Shown here piece after piece: positions 17,631 to 27,475 of a stretch of DNA of 42,018 nucleotides. The notes beneath the pieces are model-generated. The model was not told where the DNA came from. It ran no database searches and worked only from the letters and a program-made list of their open reading frames with translations. Position 1 is the first letter of the stretch; each line of letters starts with the position of its first letter. This DNA comes from Candidatus Sysuimicrobiota bacterium CSP1-3 (GTDB taxonomy: Bacteria > Sysuimicrobiota > Sysuimicrobiia > Sysuimicrobiales > Humicultoraceae): the NCBI GenBank assembly GCA_001443485.1, contig LDXQ01000014.1, positions 1-42,018 on the forward strand, given 5' to 3'. A program made the position numbers and the translations under genes.

Positions 17631-18986
17631 GTGCCCTTCCTCTCCCGGCGCGGCGCAGACCTCGCCCGCACCGGCGGCGAATCACCATGGGATCACCCGC
17701 AAATACGACGAAAGAAGGAAAAGCGCCGCGGGCGCCGGAATCTTCGTGGTCAAATACGCGACGGACTCCCATCGGCCTTGCGTCGTCCTGCGATTCTCAC
17801 CCTGATCATTGCGCTGACGTCCATCTTTTCGCCCGCCGCGGCTCAAGACCCACCCGTTCGCCTCGGCATCGATACGTTCCTCAGCGAGCCCGCCCCGCTG
17901 CAGGGACGGCGCGTCGGCCTGGTGACCCATCAGGCCGGCGTCACCCGGGAGGGGCACCCCACGGCCGTGGCGCTGACGCGCATCGCCGGCGTCAAGCTCA
18001 CGGCGCTCTTCGCCCCGGAGCACGGACTGGACGGCTCCTACGGCGCCGGCCAGCCGGTGCCGACCATTCCCGGACGCACGCCGGTCTACAGCCTCTACGG
18101 CGGCACGTTCCGGCCGACGCGCGGCATGCTGGCCCGCGTAGACGTGCTGGTGGTCGACCTGCAGGACGTGGGATCGCGCCCGTATACCTACGCCTCCACG
18201 ATGGCCATGGTCATGCAGGCGGCACGCGAGGCCGGCAAGCCGGTGGTCGTCTTCGACCGCCCCAATCCACTGGGCGGGGTGATCATCGACGGGCCGATCC
18301 TGGAGCCGCAGTTCCGTTCTTTCATCGGCCTCTATCCCATCCCAATGGTGCATGGGATGACCATCGGAGAACTGGCCCGGCTCTACAACGACGCCTTCGG
18401 CATCGGCGCCAACCTTACCGTGGTCCCGATGGAAGGGTGGACGCGCGCGATGACGTGGGCGGACACCCAGTTGGGCTGGATCAACCCTTCGCCCGGGATC
18501 ACGACGGAGGACGCGCCCTTCTTCTACGCGGCGACCGGGCCGCTGGACGGGGCCAACCTCTGGAACGGGGTGGGCACGGCCTCGCGCTTCCAGGTGGTCC
18601 TGGCCACCTGGCTCGACGGCACCCGCCTGGCCGAGCGGCTCAACCAGAAGAATCTCCCCGGCGTGCGCTTCTCACCCTCGGCCATCCCGCACCCGCGGAC
18701 GGGACGCATCTTCCGCGGCGTGCGGCTGCACATCACCGACCGCCTGCAGTTTCGCCCGGCCACGACCACGGTCACCATCCTGGCGGAGATCCGCCAGATG
18801 TACGGGGACAAGTTCACCTTCCACCGCCCGCGGCGGGGACGGTACCTCTTCGACATCGTCTGGGGTACGAAGGAGGTCCGGCTGGCGCTCAGCCGCGGGG
18901 ATCCGGCGGAGACGATCGTGGCCCGCTGGCAGCCGGCGCTGGCGAAGTTCCAGCGGCGGCGCGAGGCCTACCTGCTCTACCGCTAG
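17631..18986 (+). CDS. namZ: DUF1343 / NamZ-type exo-beta-N-acetylmuramidase
   Basis: RVGLVTHQAGVTREGHPTAVAL, LFAPEHGLDGSYGAG, VYSLYGGTFRPT, VDVLVVDLQDVGSRPYTYASTM, VFDRPNPLGG, LARLYN, ATGPLDGANLWNGVGT. N-terminal hydrophobic stretch resembles a signal peptide; exact start uncertain. Confidence 0.88.
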   Translation: MPFLSRRGADLARTGGESPWDHPQIRRKKEKRRGRRNLRGQIRDGLPSALRRPAILTLIIALTSIFSPAAAQDPPVRLGIDTFLSEPAPLQGRRVGLVTHQAGVTREGHPTAVALTRIAGVKLTALFAPEHGLDGSYGAGQPVPTIPGRTPVYSLYGGTFRPTRGMLARVDVLVVDLQDVGSRPYTYASTMAMVMQAAREAGKPVVVFDRPNPLGGVIIDGPILEPQFRSFIGLYPIPMVHGMTIGELARLYNDAFGIGANLTVVPMEGWTRAMTWADTQLGWINPSPGITTEDAPFFYAATGPLDGANLWNGVGTASRFQVVLATWLDGTRLAERLNQKNLPGVRFSPSAIPHPRTGRIFRGVRLHITDRLQFRPATTTVTILAEIRQMYGDKFTFHRPRRGRYLFDIVWGTKEVRLALSRGDPAETIVARWQPALAKFQRRREAYLLYR

Positions 18987-19031
18987 CGCGCCGTATCGCG
19001 GTCGATGATAGCACGCAGGTCGGTGGCGGGC

Positions 19032-19937
19032 TCATCGCGTCCGCCGGGCGCGCTGCACCGCCCCGCGGATGAACCCATCGGAGGCGACCAGGAGCCGCCG
19101 CGCTTCCGGCGCATCCACGCCCGCCAGGCCCATCACCAGCGCCACCTTCGCCTCTTCGCCGGCCGCGTGCACCAGCCGCGCGGCCTCGGCGGAGGACACC
19201 CCGGCCCCGGCGGCCACAATGTCCTGCACCCGGCGCCGTAGTTTGGCGTTGAGCGGCCGCACGTCGACCATGAGGTCGCGGTAGACGTGACCCAGGCCGA
19301 CCATTGTCGCCGTGCTCAACATCTGCAGCACCAGTTTCTGCGCGGTGCCGGCCTTCATCCGGGTCGAGCCCCGCAGGATCTCCTCGCCTACCTGTGGGAC
19401 GATGGCGGTGTCTGTCCGCACCGCCAGGGGACTTCTCGGAGTGGTCGTCAGCCCGACCGTGTACGCGCCGCGGCGCCGGGCTTCGGCGATCGCCCCCAGG
19501 GTGAACGGGGTCGTGCCGCTGGCGGCGATCCCCACGACGACGTCGCGCGGCCCGACGCGCAGCCGCTCCATTTCCTCCCGCCCCAATTTCCGGTTGTCTT
19601 CGACCGGCGAAGCTTCGCTCACGGTCTCCGTGATCCTACCGGCGACCACGGCCCGCACCATCCCGGGGTCCACGCCAAACGTCGGCGGCACCTCCATGGC
19701 GTCGAGCCATCCCAACCGTCCGCTCGTCCCCGCGCCCACGTAGATCACGCGCCCGCCCCGGCGAAGCACCGCCACAATCCTCTTGACGGCGGCGGCGATT
19801 TGCGGAATGACACGCCCCACGGCGGGCGCCACGCGGCGGTCCTCCCGGTTGATGCGGCGCAGCAGCGCCTGCAGCGGCAGGGTCTCCAGGTGCGGACCGG
19901 GTCGCCAGCGCCGCGCACTCGGCGCGCGGGGGCTCAT
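19032..19937 (-). CDS. murQ: N-acetylmuramic acid 6-phosphate etherase
   Basis: SIS domain VIYVGAGTSGRLGWLDAMEVPPTFGVDP, GIAASGTTPF, ILRGSTRMKAGTAQKLVLQMLSTATMVGLGHVYRDLMVDVRPLNAKLRRR. Confidence 0.93.
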   Translation of the reverse strand: MSPRAPSARRWRPGPHLETLPLQALLRRINREDRRVAPAVGRVIPQIAAAVKRIVAVLRRGGRVIYVGAGTSGRLGWLDAMEVPPTFGVDPGMVRAVVAGRITETVSEASPVEDNRKLGREEMERLRVGPRDVVVGIAASGTTPFTLGAIAEARRRGAYTVGLTTTPRSPLAVRTDTAIVPQVGEEILRGSTRMKAGTAQKLVLQMLSTATMVGLGHVYRDLMVDVRPLNAKLRRRVQDIVAAGAGVSSAEAARLVHAAGEEAKVALVMGLAGVDAPEARRLLVASDGFIRGAVQRARRTR

Positions 19938-21109
19938 GCCTCCATCCGCCCCGGCACGATCGCTCCCAGGATCACCGGATGGCGGGCGCCGGTGGCGCCC
20001 GGGACGTTCGTGGCCAGACCCATCGCCGCGTCGTGGGCCAAGATGGCAAACGCGACCGCCTCTTTGGCATCGCTGTCGATGCCCAGTTCAGACGTAGTCC
20101 GCACCGGCCGGGGCGTCAGCCGTGCGCGTAGCCGGTTCATCATCACGGCGTTTCGGGCGCCGCCGCCCGAGACGACCACTTCGTGAACGTCGTGCCGGGG
20201 GAATATGAACCGGCGGTAGTTCTCCACGATCGCCTCCGCGGTCAGAGCCGTCACTGTGGCGATCAGGTCTTCCGCCGCGAGACCCCGCCGAGTGGCGCGG
20301 GCCAGCACATCCTGCGCATACGCCGCCCCGTACCGTTCCCGTCCGGTGGCCTTCGGCGGAGGCGCGATAATAAACTCGTCGGCGCGCAATTCAGAGAGCA
20401 GCCGCTCGTCGACGCGTCCCTGTGCGGCCACGTCGCCGCCGCGGTCATAGGCGCGACCGAAGAACGCCTGCATCAGCGCGTCTACCACCATATTCCCGGG
20501 ACCGGTGTCAAAAGCGTACACGTCTTCCAGATCGCCCCCGGCCGGCAGGACGGTCGCGTTGGCGATCCCTCCGATATTCTGGATGACGCGGGTGCGCGTG
20601 GGATGCTGGAAGAGGACGAAGTCGGCGTAGGGAACCAGCGGCGCTCCCGTCCCGCCGGCGGCCATGTCCCGCGCCCGAAAGTGTCCAACGGTGAGGACGC
20701 CCGTACGCTCGGCGATCACTGCGGGCTCGCCGATCTGGAGCGTTGCTCCCTGATGTCCGGCTGCCGGCGGAATATGATATATCGTCTGGCCGTGCGATCC
20801 GATTAGATCCACCACGACCCCTCTGGACACAGCCAGCGCCGCCGCGGCGAAGAGTTCGCCGACCGTGACGTTGAGTTCGCAGACGTCGCGCACCGAGCCG
20901 GACTCGGTCAGGGCGTGCAGGCGCTCCTGCAGACCGGGCGGGTAGGGGTGGGCGTGGGTCGCCTGTACCTCGACGCGGGCCTCCGGGCCCTGGCCGGTGA
21001 TCCGGACGAGCGCCGCGTCGATGCTGTCGGCGGAGGTGCCGGAGATCAGCCCGACGACCGAACGCGCCGGCTTCGCCGCGATCGCCTCGAGAACGCGCGC
21101 CAACTGCAT
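19934..21109 (-). CDS. anmK: Anhydro-N-acetylmuramic acid kinase
   Basis: VVGLISGTSADSIDAALVRI, DLIGSHGQTIYHIP, VGHFRARDMAAGGTGAPLVPYADFVLF, NIGGIAN, FDTGPGNMVVDALM, VVSGGGARNAVMM. Confidence 0.93.
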   Translation of the reverse strand: MQLARVLEAIAAKPARSVVGLISGTSADSIDAALVRITGQGPEARVEVQATHAHPYPPGLQERLHALTESGSVRDVCELNVTVGELFAAAALAVSRGVVVDLIGSHGQTIYHIPPAAGHQGATLQIGEPAVIAERTGVLTVGHFRARDMAAGGTGAPLVPYADFVLFQHPTRTRVIQNIGGIANATVLPAGGDLEDVYAFDTGPGNMVVDALMQAFFGRAYDRGGDVAAQGRVDERLLSELRADEFIIAPPPKATGRERYGAAYAQDVLARATRRGLAAEDLIATVTALTAEAIVENYRRFIFPRHDVHEVVVSGGGARNAVMMNRLRARLTPRPVRTTSELGIDSDAKEAVAFAILAHDAAMGLATNVPGATGARHPVILGAIVPGRMEA

Positions 21110-22260
21110 CAGTCCAGCGCCTCCAGTACCGCGTCGTGGAATATGGGGCGGAACTCATCGATCCTAGTGTCCACGCGTGGATGCACCCGGTTCGTCAGTA
21201 GCACCACAACGAGATCGCGGGGCGGATCAATCAGCAGCGCGGTCCCCGTGAATCCGGTGTGCCCGAAGGCGCGCTCCGACGCGCGCGTGCCCATCGACCC
21301 GCTGCCCCGCCGACCGCGCCAGCCCAGTCCGACGCCCTGGCCCAGGCGGGCGCCGATCTGGTCACGTGTCGCTTCTACAACGGTGGCCTCGTTCAACAGG
21401 CGGCCGCGCTCCGTGCGCCCCCCGTCGAGCATGGCCTGCCCGAAGCGCCCGACCTCCTCTGCGGTGCCGAAGAGTCCGGCGTGCCCGGCCACCCCGCCGA
21501 ACAGATAGTGGCAGTTGCCGTCGTGTACCTCACCCACAAGTACGTCAGTGCGCCACGGATAGCCTGCGCCTTCCTCCCCGGCGGCAGCGCGCTCGTAAGC
21601 GTTGCCTTCCTCTGTGGCCACGCACTGATCGTGCCATTCAGGCGGAGGCCGGAAGCGGGTCCGCTCCCAGCCGAGGTACGGTGCCAAGCGCGCCGCCACG
21701 TGGGCGTCCAGCGCCTTCCCGCTGCAGCGGGCGACCAGTTCTCCCAGCAGAATGAACCCGAGGTCGCTGTATTCGAGCGCCTCGCCTGGAGGCGCCGCGG
21801 GAGTGAGGCGACAGATGTATTCGATCGCCTCTCCAGTCGAACTGGTGTGGAGGTACAGACGAATCCACGCCGGGAGCCCGGCGGTGTGCGTCAGCAGGTG
21901 CCGGAGCGTGACACGCCCCTTCCCGGCGGCGCCGAACGCCGGCAGGTAGTCCGCTACCGGACGATCGATATCGAGCGCCCCCTCCTCCCAGAGCTGCAGC
22001 ACCGCCGTGGCCGTGGCGATGGGTTTGGTCAGAGACGCCAGGTCAAAGATGAAATCCGCCTGCATGGGCCGGCGGCGCGGCGTCACCTCGGCCCACCCGT
22101 AGGCCCGGTGCCAGATGACGCGCCCGCCCTGCCGGATGTGCACCACGGCCCCGCGAAAGACGCCCTCATCGAGGGCCCGTGCCACCAGCGCGTCGATCAC
22201 CGCTAGGCGGGGTTTGTCCGCGTCCACGGGAACTCCCGAAATGGCCGCAAGGCCGATCAC
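21109..22260 (-). CDS. Beta-lactamase-fold serine hydrolase, AmiE/YbbE-like (candidate MurNAc-peptide amidase)
   Basis: FIFDLASLTKPIATATAVLQL (SxxK), LLTHTAGLPAWI, LEYSDLGFILLGELV (YS-x), LFGGVAGHAGLFGTAEEVGRF; overlaps anmK and sits in a MurNAc salvage operon. Confidence 0.8.
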   Translation of the reverse strand: MIGLAAISGVPVDADKPRLAVIDALVARALDEGVFRGAVVHIRQGGRVIWHRAYGWAEVTPRRRPMQADFIFDLASLTKPIATATAVLQLWEEGALDIDRPVADYLPAFGAAGKGRVTLRHLLTHTAGLPAWIRLYLHTSSTGEAIEYICRLTPAAPPGEALEYSDLGFILLGELVARCSGKALDAHVAARLAPYLGWERTRFRPPPEWHDQCVATEEGNAYERAAAGEEGAGYPWRTDVLVGEVHDGNCHYLFGGVAGHAGLFGTAEEVGRFGQAMLDGGRTERGRLLNEATVVEATRDQIGARLGQGVGLGWRGRRGSGSMGTRASERAFGHTGFTGTALLIDPPRDLVVVLLTNRVHPRVDTRIDEFRPIFHDAVLEALD

Positions 22261-23138
22261 GTCGAGGTCCAGGCGGGGCGCATCCGCGGGTCCAGCAACT
22301 CCTGCAGCGCGTCTCCCACCAGGTTAAACCCCAGCACCGCCAGCATGATGGCCATCCCCGGGAAGACGGTGGGCCACGGACTCTGCTCCAGATAATTCCG
22401 CCCCTCGCTGACCATCAAGCCGAGCGAAGGGTAGGGCGGCTGTGTGCCCAGCCCGAGAAAGCTCAGCGCCGACTCGAAGAGGATGGCGGTGGCCAGGTTG
22501 ATCGTGGCTTGGACCAACACCGGCGTGGAGACATTCGGCATCACGTGCGTGAGGACGATCCGCCAGGAGCGCTGCCCCAGAGCCTTCGCCGCCTCGACGT
22601 AGGCCTGCTCTTTCACCACCAGAGTGGGCCCCCGGCCGATCCGGGCGAAGATAGGCACGTAGACGATTCCAATCGCCAGCAGGGTGGTCACCGTCCCCGG
22701 ACCGAGGATCACGACGATCGTGATGGCCAGCAGCAGCACAGGGAAGGCGAAGAGGATGTCCATCAAACGCATGATCACGGTGTCCCAGCTTCCGCCCAGG
22801 TACCCGGCGAGCACCCCCAGCGTCCCGCCGACGCTCAGCGCGAAGGCCACGGACAGTCCCGCGACCAGCAGCGAGGTGCGGTAGCCGAAGAGGATGCGAC
22901 TGAAGAGGTCGCGGCCGAAGAAGTCGCTGCCCAGCATATAGGAGCGGCCGGGAGCCGCAAAGCGATCCGCGGCATGCATTTCCGTCGCCGGGTAGGGCGC
23001 GATCCATGGCGCCAGCAGGGCCAGTCCGATCACGACCACCAGGACGCCCAGTCCGACCAGGCTCTTGGGTGAGCGCAGAACCAGGGTGGGCAGCCCGGGG
23101 CGGCGGGGGGCGGCAGGCAGGGCCAGAGCATCAGGCAT
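22257..23138 (-). CDS. Oligopeptide/dipeptide-type ABC transporter permease (DppC/OppC-like)
   Basis: SYMLGSDFFGRDLFSRILFGYRTSLLVAGLSVAFALSVGGTLGVLAGYLGG; EAAKALGQRSWRIVLTHVMPN; FLGLGTQPPYPSLGLMVSEGR. Confidence 0.9.
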   Translation of the reverse strand: MPDALALPAAPRRPGLPTLVLRSPKSLVGLGVLVVVIGLALLAPWIAPYPATEMHAADRFAAPGRSYMLGSDFFGRDLFSRILFGYRTSLLVAGLSVAFALSVGGTLGVLAGYLGGSWDTVIMRLMDILFAFPVLLLAITIVVILGPGTVTTLLAIGIVYVPIFARIGRGPTLVVKEQAYVEAAKALGQRSWRIVLTHVMPNVSTPVLVQATINLATAILFESALSFLGLGTQPPYPSLGLMVSEGRNYLEQSPWPTVFPGMAIMLAVLGFNLVGDALQELLDPRMRPAWTST

Positions 23139-24078
23139 AGCGGATCCGGGGGTCGAGGAACACGTAGAGGAGATCGACGAGCAGATTGATCAGGACGAAG
23201 ATGAAGGTCACGAGCAGCACCACCGCCTGCAGCACCGGATAGTCCCGCTGAACGATGGCCTGCAGACCCATCCGGCCGACGCCGGGGATGGCAAAGACTT
23301 GTTCCACCACGATGGACCCGCCGAGGAGATACCCCGCGATGATCCCGATCAGTGTGACGACGGGGATGAGTGCATTCTTCAACATGTGGCGCCGGACGAC
23401 CAGGAATTCGGTCAACCCTTTGGCCCGGGCCACCTTAACGTACTCCTCCCGCCGGACCGCGATCATGGACGCGCGGACCATCCGGGCAATCGCCGCCGCG
23501 TTGGGAATGGCCAGCGTCAGCGCGGGCAGGAAGAATCCCCAGAGGTTAGCCGCGGGTGCCCGCCAGAGCGCGGGGAAAGAGAGGACCGGAAACCAGCGCA
23601 GATGGACGCTGAAGAGCAGAATGAACAGCGACCCCACCCAGAACGCCGGCAGCGAGAGGCCGAGCAGGGTGAGAGTCTGCATCCCGGCGTCGGCGAGGCG
23701 GGAGGTCGTCGTCCCCGCGAGTGTGCCCATGGGAATAGCGATGAGGACGGCCAGGACCAAGCCGTAGACGGCCAGTTCCAGCGTGAAGGGTAAGGCCTCT
23801 GCGAGCAAGGCGACGATGGGCCGGCCGGTACGGGCGGAGGTGCCGAGATCGCCCCGCACCAGCCGGCCCAGCCAGCGCACGAACTGTACAGTAATGGGCC
23901 GGTCCAACCCCAGGTCCCGCCGCACCGCGGCCAACTGCTCGGGATCGGTATTCTCGAAGCCCAACAGGACCTGCGCCGGGTCCCCCGGGATGAGGCGCAT
24001 CAGCGCGAAGACCAGCGCCGAGACGACAAACAGGACCGGCGCCAGCAGGACCAGGCGCTTCGCGATGTACCGCTGCAC
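23131..24078 (-). CDS. Oligopeptide/dipeptide-type ABC transporter permease (DppB/OppB-like)
   Basis: ALMRLIPGDPAQVLLG...DRPITVQFVRWLGRLVRGDLGTSARTGRPI...EEYVKVARAKGLTEFLVVRRHMLKNALIPVVTLIG. Confidence 0.92.
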   Translation of the reverse strand: MQRYIAKRLVLLAPVLFVVSALVFALMRLIPGDPAQVLLGFENTDPEQLAAVRRDLGLDRPITVQFVRWLGRLVRGDLGTSARTGRPIVALLAEALPFTLELAVYGLVLAVLIAIPMGTLAGTTTSRLADAGMQTLTLLGLSLPAFWVGSLFILLFSVHLRWFPVLSFPALWRAPAANLWGFFLPALTLAIPNAAAIARMVRASMIAVRREEYVKVARAKGLTEFLVVRRHMLKNALIPVVTLIGIIAGYLLGGSIVVEQVFAIPGVGRMGLQAIVQRDYPVLQAVVLLVTFIFVLINLLVDLLYVFLDPRIRYA

Positions 24079-24081
24079 GCG

Positions 24082-25641
24082 CTACCGGCTAAGCCATGTC
24101 TCCGCCAGCGGCGCCATCGACCGGGTCGAGGAGAGCACGAACCCCTGGACCGCAGTGCGCGACACCGCAAACAGGTCGGCGTACGCCAGGAATAGGAAGG
24201 GCACGCGCTCGGCGATCGCCTGCTGCACCTGCGCGTACATCTGCCGCCGCCGCGCCGGGTCCGGGGTGACGCGGGCCTGGTCCAGCAGCTGATCGAGCGC
24301 CGGATCCTTGAACTTGAAGACGTTGGTGCTGCCCGTGGAATGGATGTGCCGGTACAGGTGGACGTCCGGATCGATATCCCCGGCGTTCAACGAGACGAAG
24401 GTGTCGAACTGGCTCCCGCGCCAGCGTGCCAGGAACGTGGCGAAGTCCACCTGTTCGATCTCTACGGTGAACCCGCCGGCGGCCAGCTGTTCTTTCAGCA
24501 CCTGGGCGATCTGCACCGCCTCCGGGACGGTGGCGATCGGCATCATCTTGATGGACACGCCGCGCGGGTGACCGGCCTGCGCCAGCAGCTCGCGGCTGCG
24601 TGCCGGGTTGGGACGATAGTTGGGCAGCCGGGTGGCGGGAATCGGCCCCCAGGCCGCTACCGTCGGCGGAATGGGCCCGCCTGCTGTGGCGCGGCCGGAG
24701 TAGACCACCTGGATCAACTGCGCCCGGTCGACCGCCAGGCTGAGCGCCTGCCGCACCCGCAGGTCGCTGAACGGCGGGCGTTCGGTCTGGATCCCGAGCA
24801 GACTATAGGCGAGGTCGGACACGGTCATCACCCGCAGCTCGGCGACGCCGCTCAGCGCCCGGGCCGCGGTGATGTCCACGCCGAACCCGATGATCAGGTC
24901 CAGCTCGCCCGCCCGCAGGGCCGCCCGCAGCGTGGCGGGATCGGGAATGACCCGGTAGACGGCGGCGTCCGCGTACGGCAGGCGGTTCCCCTGGTCGTCC
25001 TTGCGCCAGTACCGCTCGTGCCGCACCAGCCGCACCGATCCGGCGCTGAACTCGGCGAGCTGGAAGGACCCCGTGCCCAGCGTCTTCACGCGGGGGTCGC
25101 CGACCTTGTCCTCAAACTCCAGGGGCACGATCCAGCGGCCGCGGCCCGCCAGCACCGAGAGGAAGGAGGCGGACGGCTGCCGCAGCGTGATCTTCACCAC
25201 GAACGGATTGACGATCGTGACCTCCTTCACCGGGGCCAGGAAGCTGGCCTGGGGAGAGCGGGTGGCCGGATTGAGGATGCGGTCGATCGTGTACTTCACA
25301 TCGGTCGCATCCAGGGCGCTCCCGTCGTGAAAGGTCACGTCGCGCCGCAGCGTGATCGTGTACTCGAGGCCGTCGGGCGAGACGGACCACGATTGCGCCA
25401 GCCAGGGTTCAATATCGAGCGTCCGCGGGTTGAGTCGCAGCAGGGTTTCGTAGACGAGATCCAGTACCTGATACGAGGAGAACGCCGTCGCGACGTGCGG
25501 GTCGAGGTTGAGGATTTCCTGCGTGATCCCGACGCGCAGCGTCCCTCCCCGCTGCGGCGTCTGGCCCTGCGCCTGCACTCCCCCCCAGGCGAACATTAGA
25601 GCGACCGTCAGACAAACCAACACCACTACAACGCGCCTCAT
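24082..25641 (-). CDS. ABC transporter substrate-binding protein, family 5 (peptide/nickel type)
   Basis: Signal peptide MRRVVVVLVCLTVALMFAWGGVQAQ; GGTLRVGITQEILNLDPHVATAFSSYQVLDLVYETLLRLN; TITLRRDVTFHDGSALDATDVKYTIDRI. Confidence 0.92.
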   Translation of the reverse strand: MRRVVVVLVCLTVALMFAWGGVQAQGQTPQRGGTLRVGITQEILNLDPHVATAFSSYQVLDLVYETLLRLNPRTLDIEPWLAQSWSVSPDGLEYTITLRRDVTFHDGSALDATDVKYTIDRILNPATRSPQASFLAPVKEVTIVNPFVVKITLRQPSASFLSVLAGRGRWIVPLEFEDKVGDPRVKTLGTGSFQLAEFSAGSVRLVRHERYWRKDDQGNRLPYADAAVYRVIPDPATLRAALRAGELDLIIGFGVDITAARALSGVAELRVMTVSDLAYSLLGIQTERPPFSDLRVRQALSLAVDRAQLIQVVYSGRATAGGPIPPTVAAWGPIPATRLPNYRPNPARSRELLAQAGHPRGVSIKMMPIATVPEAVQIAQVLKEQLAAGGFTVEIEQVDFATFLARWRGSQFDTFVSLNAGDIDPDVHLYRHIHSTGSTNVFKFKDPALDQLLDQARVTPDPARRRQMYAQVQQAIAERVPFLFLAYADLFAVSRTAVQGFVLSSTRSMAPLAETWLSR

Positions 25642-25673
25642 GCATTCCACCCCCTGCACAGAATTGCGCTGAT

Positions 25674-26534
25674 CTATCCTTTCACGGCTCCCGCCGTCAG
25701 CCCGGCGATGAAGCGGTCGATGAAGAGATTGTAGACGATGGCGATGGGGATGCTGGTGATCAGCGCGGCGGCCATCATGGCGCCCCAGTTGAACACGTCT
25801 CGGAAAAGCGCCACCGGAATGCCCTGGCTCACCGTCATCTTGCCCACAGAACTGATGAACGTAAGGGCATAGACGAAGTCCTGCATCACCAGCGTGAAGG
25901 CAAAGATCGCGGCGGTGAAGATGCCCGAGACGGCCAGCGGCAGCACGACCTTCCGCATCGCCGCGAGGCGGCTGTAACCGTCGATCATCGCCTGCTCCTC
26001 AATATCCCGCGGGATGGAGCGGAAGAAACCCATCATCAACCAGGTACAGAATGGGATGGTGAAGGTGGGATAGACCAGCACCAGCGCCCACAGCGAGTTC
26101 GACAGGCCGAGGACGGCGATCACGCGCGCGAAGGGGATAAAGAGCAGGGTCGGCGGGATCAGATAGGTTAAGAAGATGCCAATCCCCAGCCGCTCCCCCC
26201 ACCGTCCGGTCAATCGGGCCAGAGCGTACCCGGCGGGTACGGCAAGCACCATGGTGATCACCACCACCGCGGCGCCGACCAGCACCGTGTTGCGCACCCA
26301 CGCCAGGTAGGCCGTCTCCTGGAGGAGGTACTGCATGTGCTCCAGCGTCGGGGGCTCGTTAAAGATCCAGGGGATATGCGTGGCCACCGTCCCCCCTACG
26401 TACAGATCGTTGTCCTCCTTAAATGCCGTCACGAACATCCAATAGAACGGGAATACGGCGAAGAGCGTGAAGGCGAGCGCGGCGGCGTAGAGGGCGATCC
26501 GCTTCACTAGCCGGACGACGCGCCGCGCGGTCAT
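25674..26534 (-). CDS. CUT1-type carbohydrate ABC transporter permease (MalG-like)
   Basis: FPFYWMFVTAFKEDNDLY; VPAGYALARLTGRWG; DIEEQAMIDGYSRLAAMRKVVLPLAVSGI EAA-type loop. Confidence 0.9.
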   Translation of the reverse strand: MTARRVVRLVKRIALYAAALAFTLFAVFPFYWMFVTAFKEDNDLYVGGTVATHIPWIFNEPPTLEHMQYLLQETAYLAWVRNTVLVGAAVVVITMVLAVPAGYALARLTGRWGERLGIGIFLTYLIPPTLLFIPFARVIAVLGLSNSLWALVLVYPTFTIPFCTWLMMGFFRSIPRDIEEQAMIDGYSRLAAMRKVVLPLAVSGIFTAAIFAFTLVMQDFVYALTFISSVGKMTVSQGIPVALFRDVFNWGAMMAAALITSIPIAIVYNLFIDRFIAGLTAGAVKG

Positions 26535-27475
26535 CCGCCCACCTCCGCACGCCGCGCCACGCGGAGCATCAGGATGGCCACGACCACCAGCACCGGCAAG
26601 AGGAAGAGGGCGATCGCCGCGCCCTGCCCCAGATCGCCCCCGAGGATGCCCCGCTGGAACGCCAGGCTGGCCAGGACGTGCGTGCTGTTGTACGGGCCGC
26701 CGCGCGTGATCAGGTAGACGATGCTCAGGTCGGTCGAGGTGAAGACCACGCCGAACAGGACCGCCACCGTCGCCACCGGCAGGAGCAGCGGCAGGTTCAC
26801 CTGGAAGAGTCGGCGCCAGAAGGAGGCGCCGTCGATCACGGCCGCCTCCCGGATCTCGATGGGGATGGCGCTCAGGCCGGCGAGCACGATCACGGTCGCG
26901 AAGGGGAACATCCGCCAGACGTGCACGGTGATGATCGCGATTATAGCGAGCGTCGGGTCGCCGAGCCAGTAGAGCCAGCCTTTATACAACCCCCCCGCCC
27001 TGAGGGTCCAGTTGACCACGCTGAAGGTCGAGTCGAAGATCCAGGTCCAGGCCATCGCGGCCAGCGAGACCGGCACCGCCCACGGGAGGAGGAGGAGCAT
27101 CCGCACGGCGCGCTTGCCGAAAAAGGCCGCCTCCAGGACGTTGGCGGCGGTTGTCGCCAGAACCATCACCAGCACCTGCGAGACGACCGTGAAGACAATC
27201 GTGTTCCGCAGGGTCAGCCGGAACTGGGAGTCGGCGATGATCGTGGCAAAGTTGTGCAGCCCGACCCAGGGGAAGGACAGCGTGCCGGATCTCGCCGCGC
27301 TGAAGCTGAGCAGGATGGCCAGGACGAAAGGGACACCCACCAGCACGATGACGTACAGGAAGGCGGGAGCGAGGAGGACGCGGCCGAGCGCGTGTTCCCG
27401 ATCAGCAAGGGTGGACCGCCGTAAGCGCGTCGCCGCCGGCTGGATGAACGGCTGCGCTTCCTTACGCAGCGCCAT
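26531..27475 (-). CDS. CUT1-type carbohydrate ABC transporter permease (MalF-like)
   Basis: FVLAILLSFSAARSGTLSFPWVGLHNFATI; EIREAAVIDGASFWRRLFQVNLPLLLPV; YNSTHVLASLAFQRG. Start ATG 27475. Confidence 0.9.
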   Translation of the reverse strand: MALRKEAQPFIQPAATRLRRSTLADREHALGRVLLAPAFLYVIVLVGVPFVLAILLSFSAARSGTLSFPWVGLHNFATIIADSQFRLTLRNTIVFTVVSQVLVMVLATTAANVLEAAFFGKRAVRMLLLLPWAVPVSLAAMAWTWIFDSTFSVVNWTLRAGGLYKGWLYWLGDPTLAIIAIITVHVWRMFPFATVIVLAGLSAIPIEIREAAVIDGASFWRRLFQVNLPLLLPVATVAVLFGVVFTSTDLSIVYLITRGGPYNSTHVLASLAFQRGILGGDLGQGAAIALFLLPVLVVVAILMLRVARRAEVGG

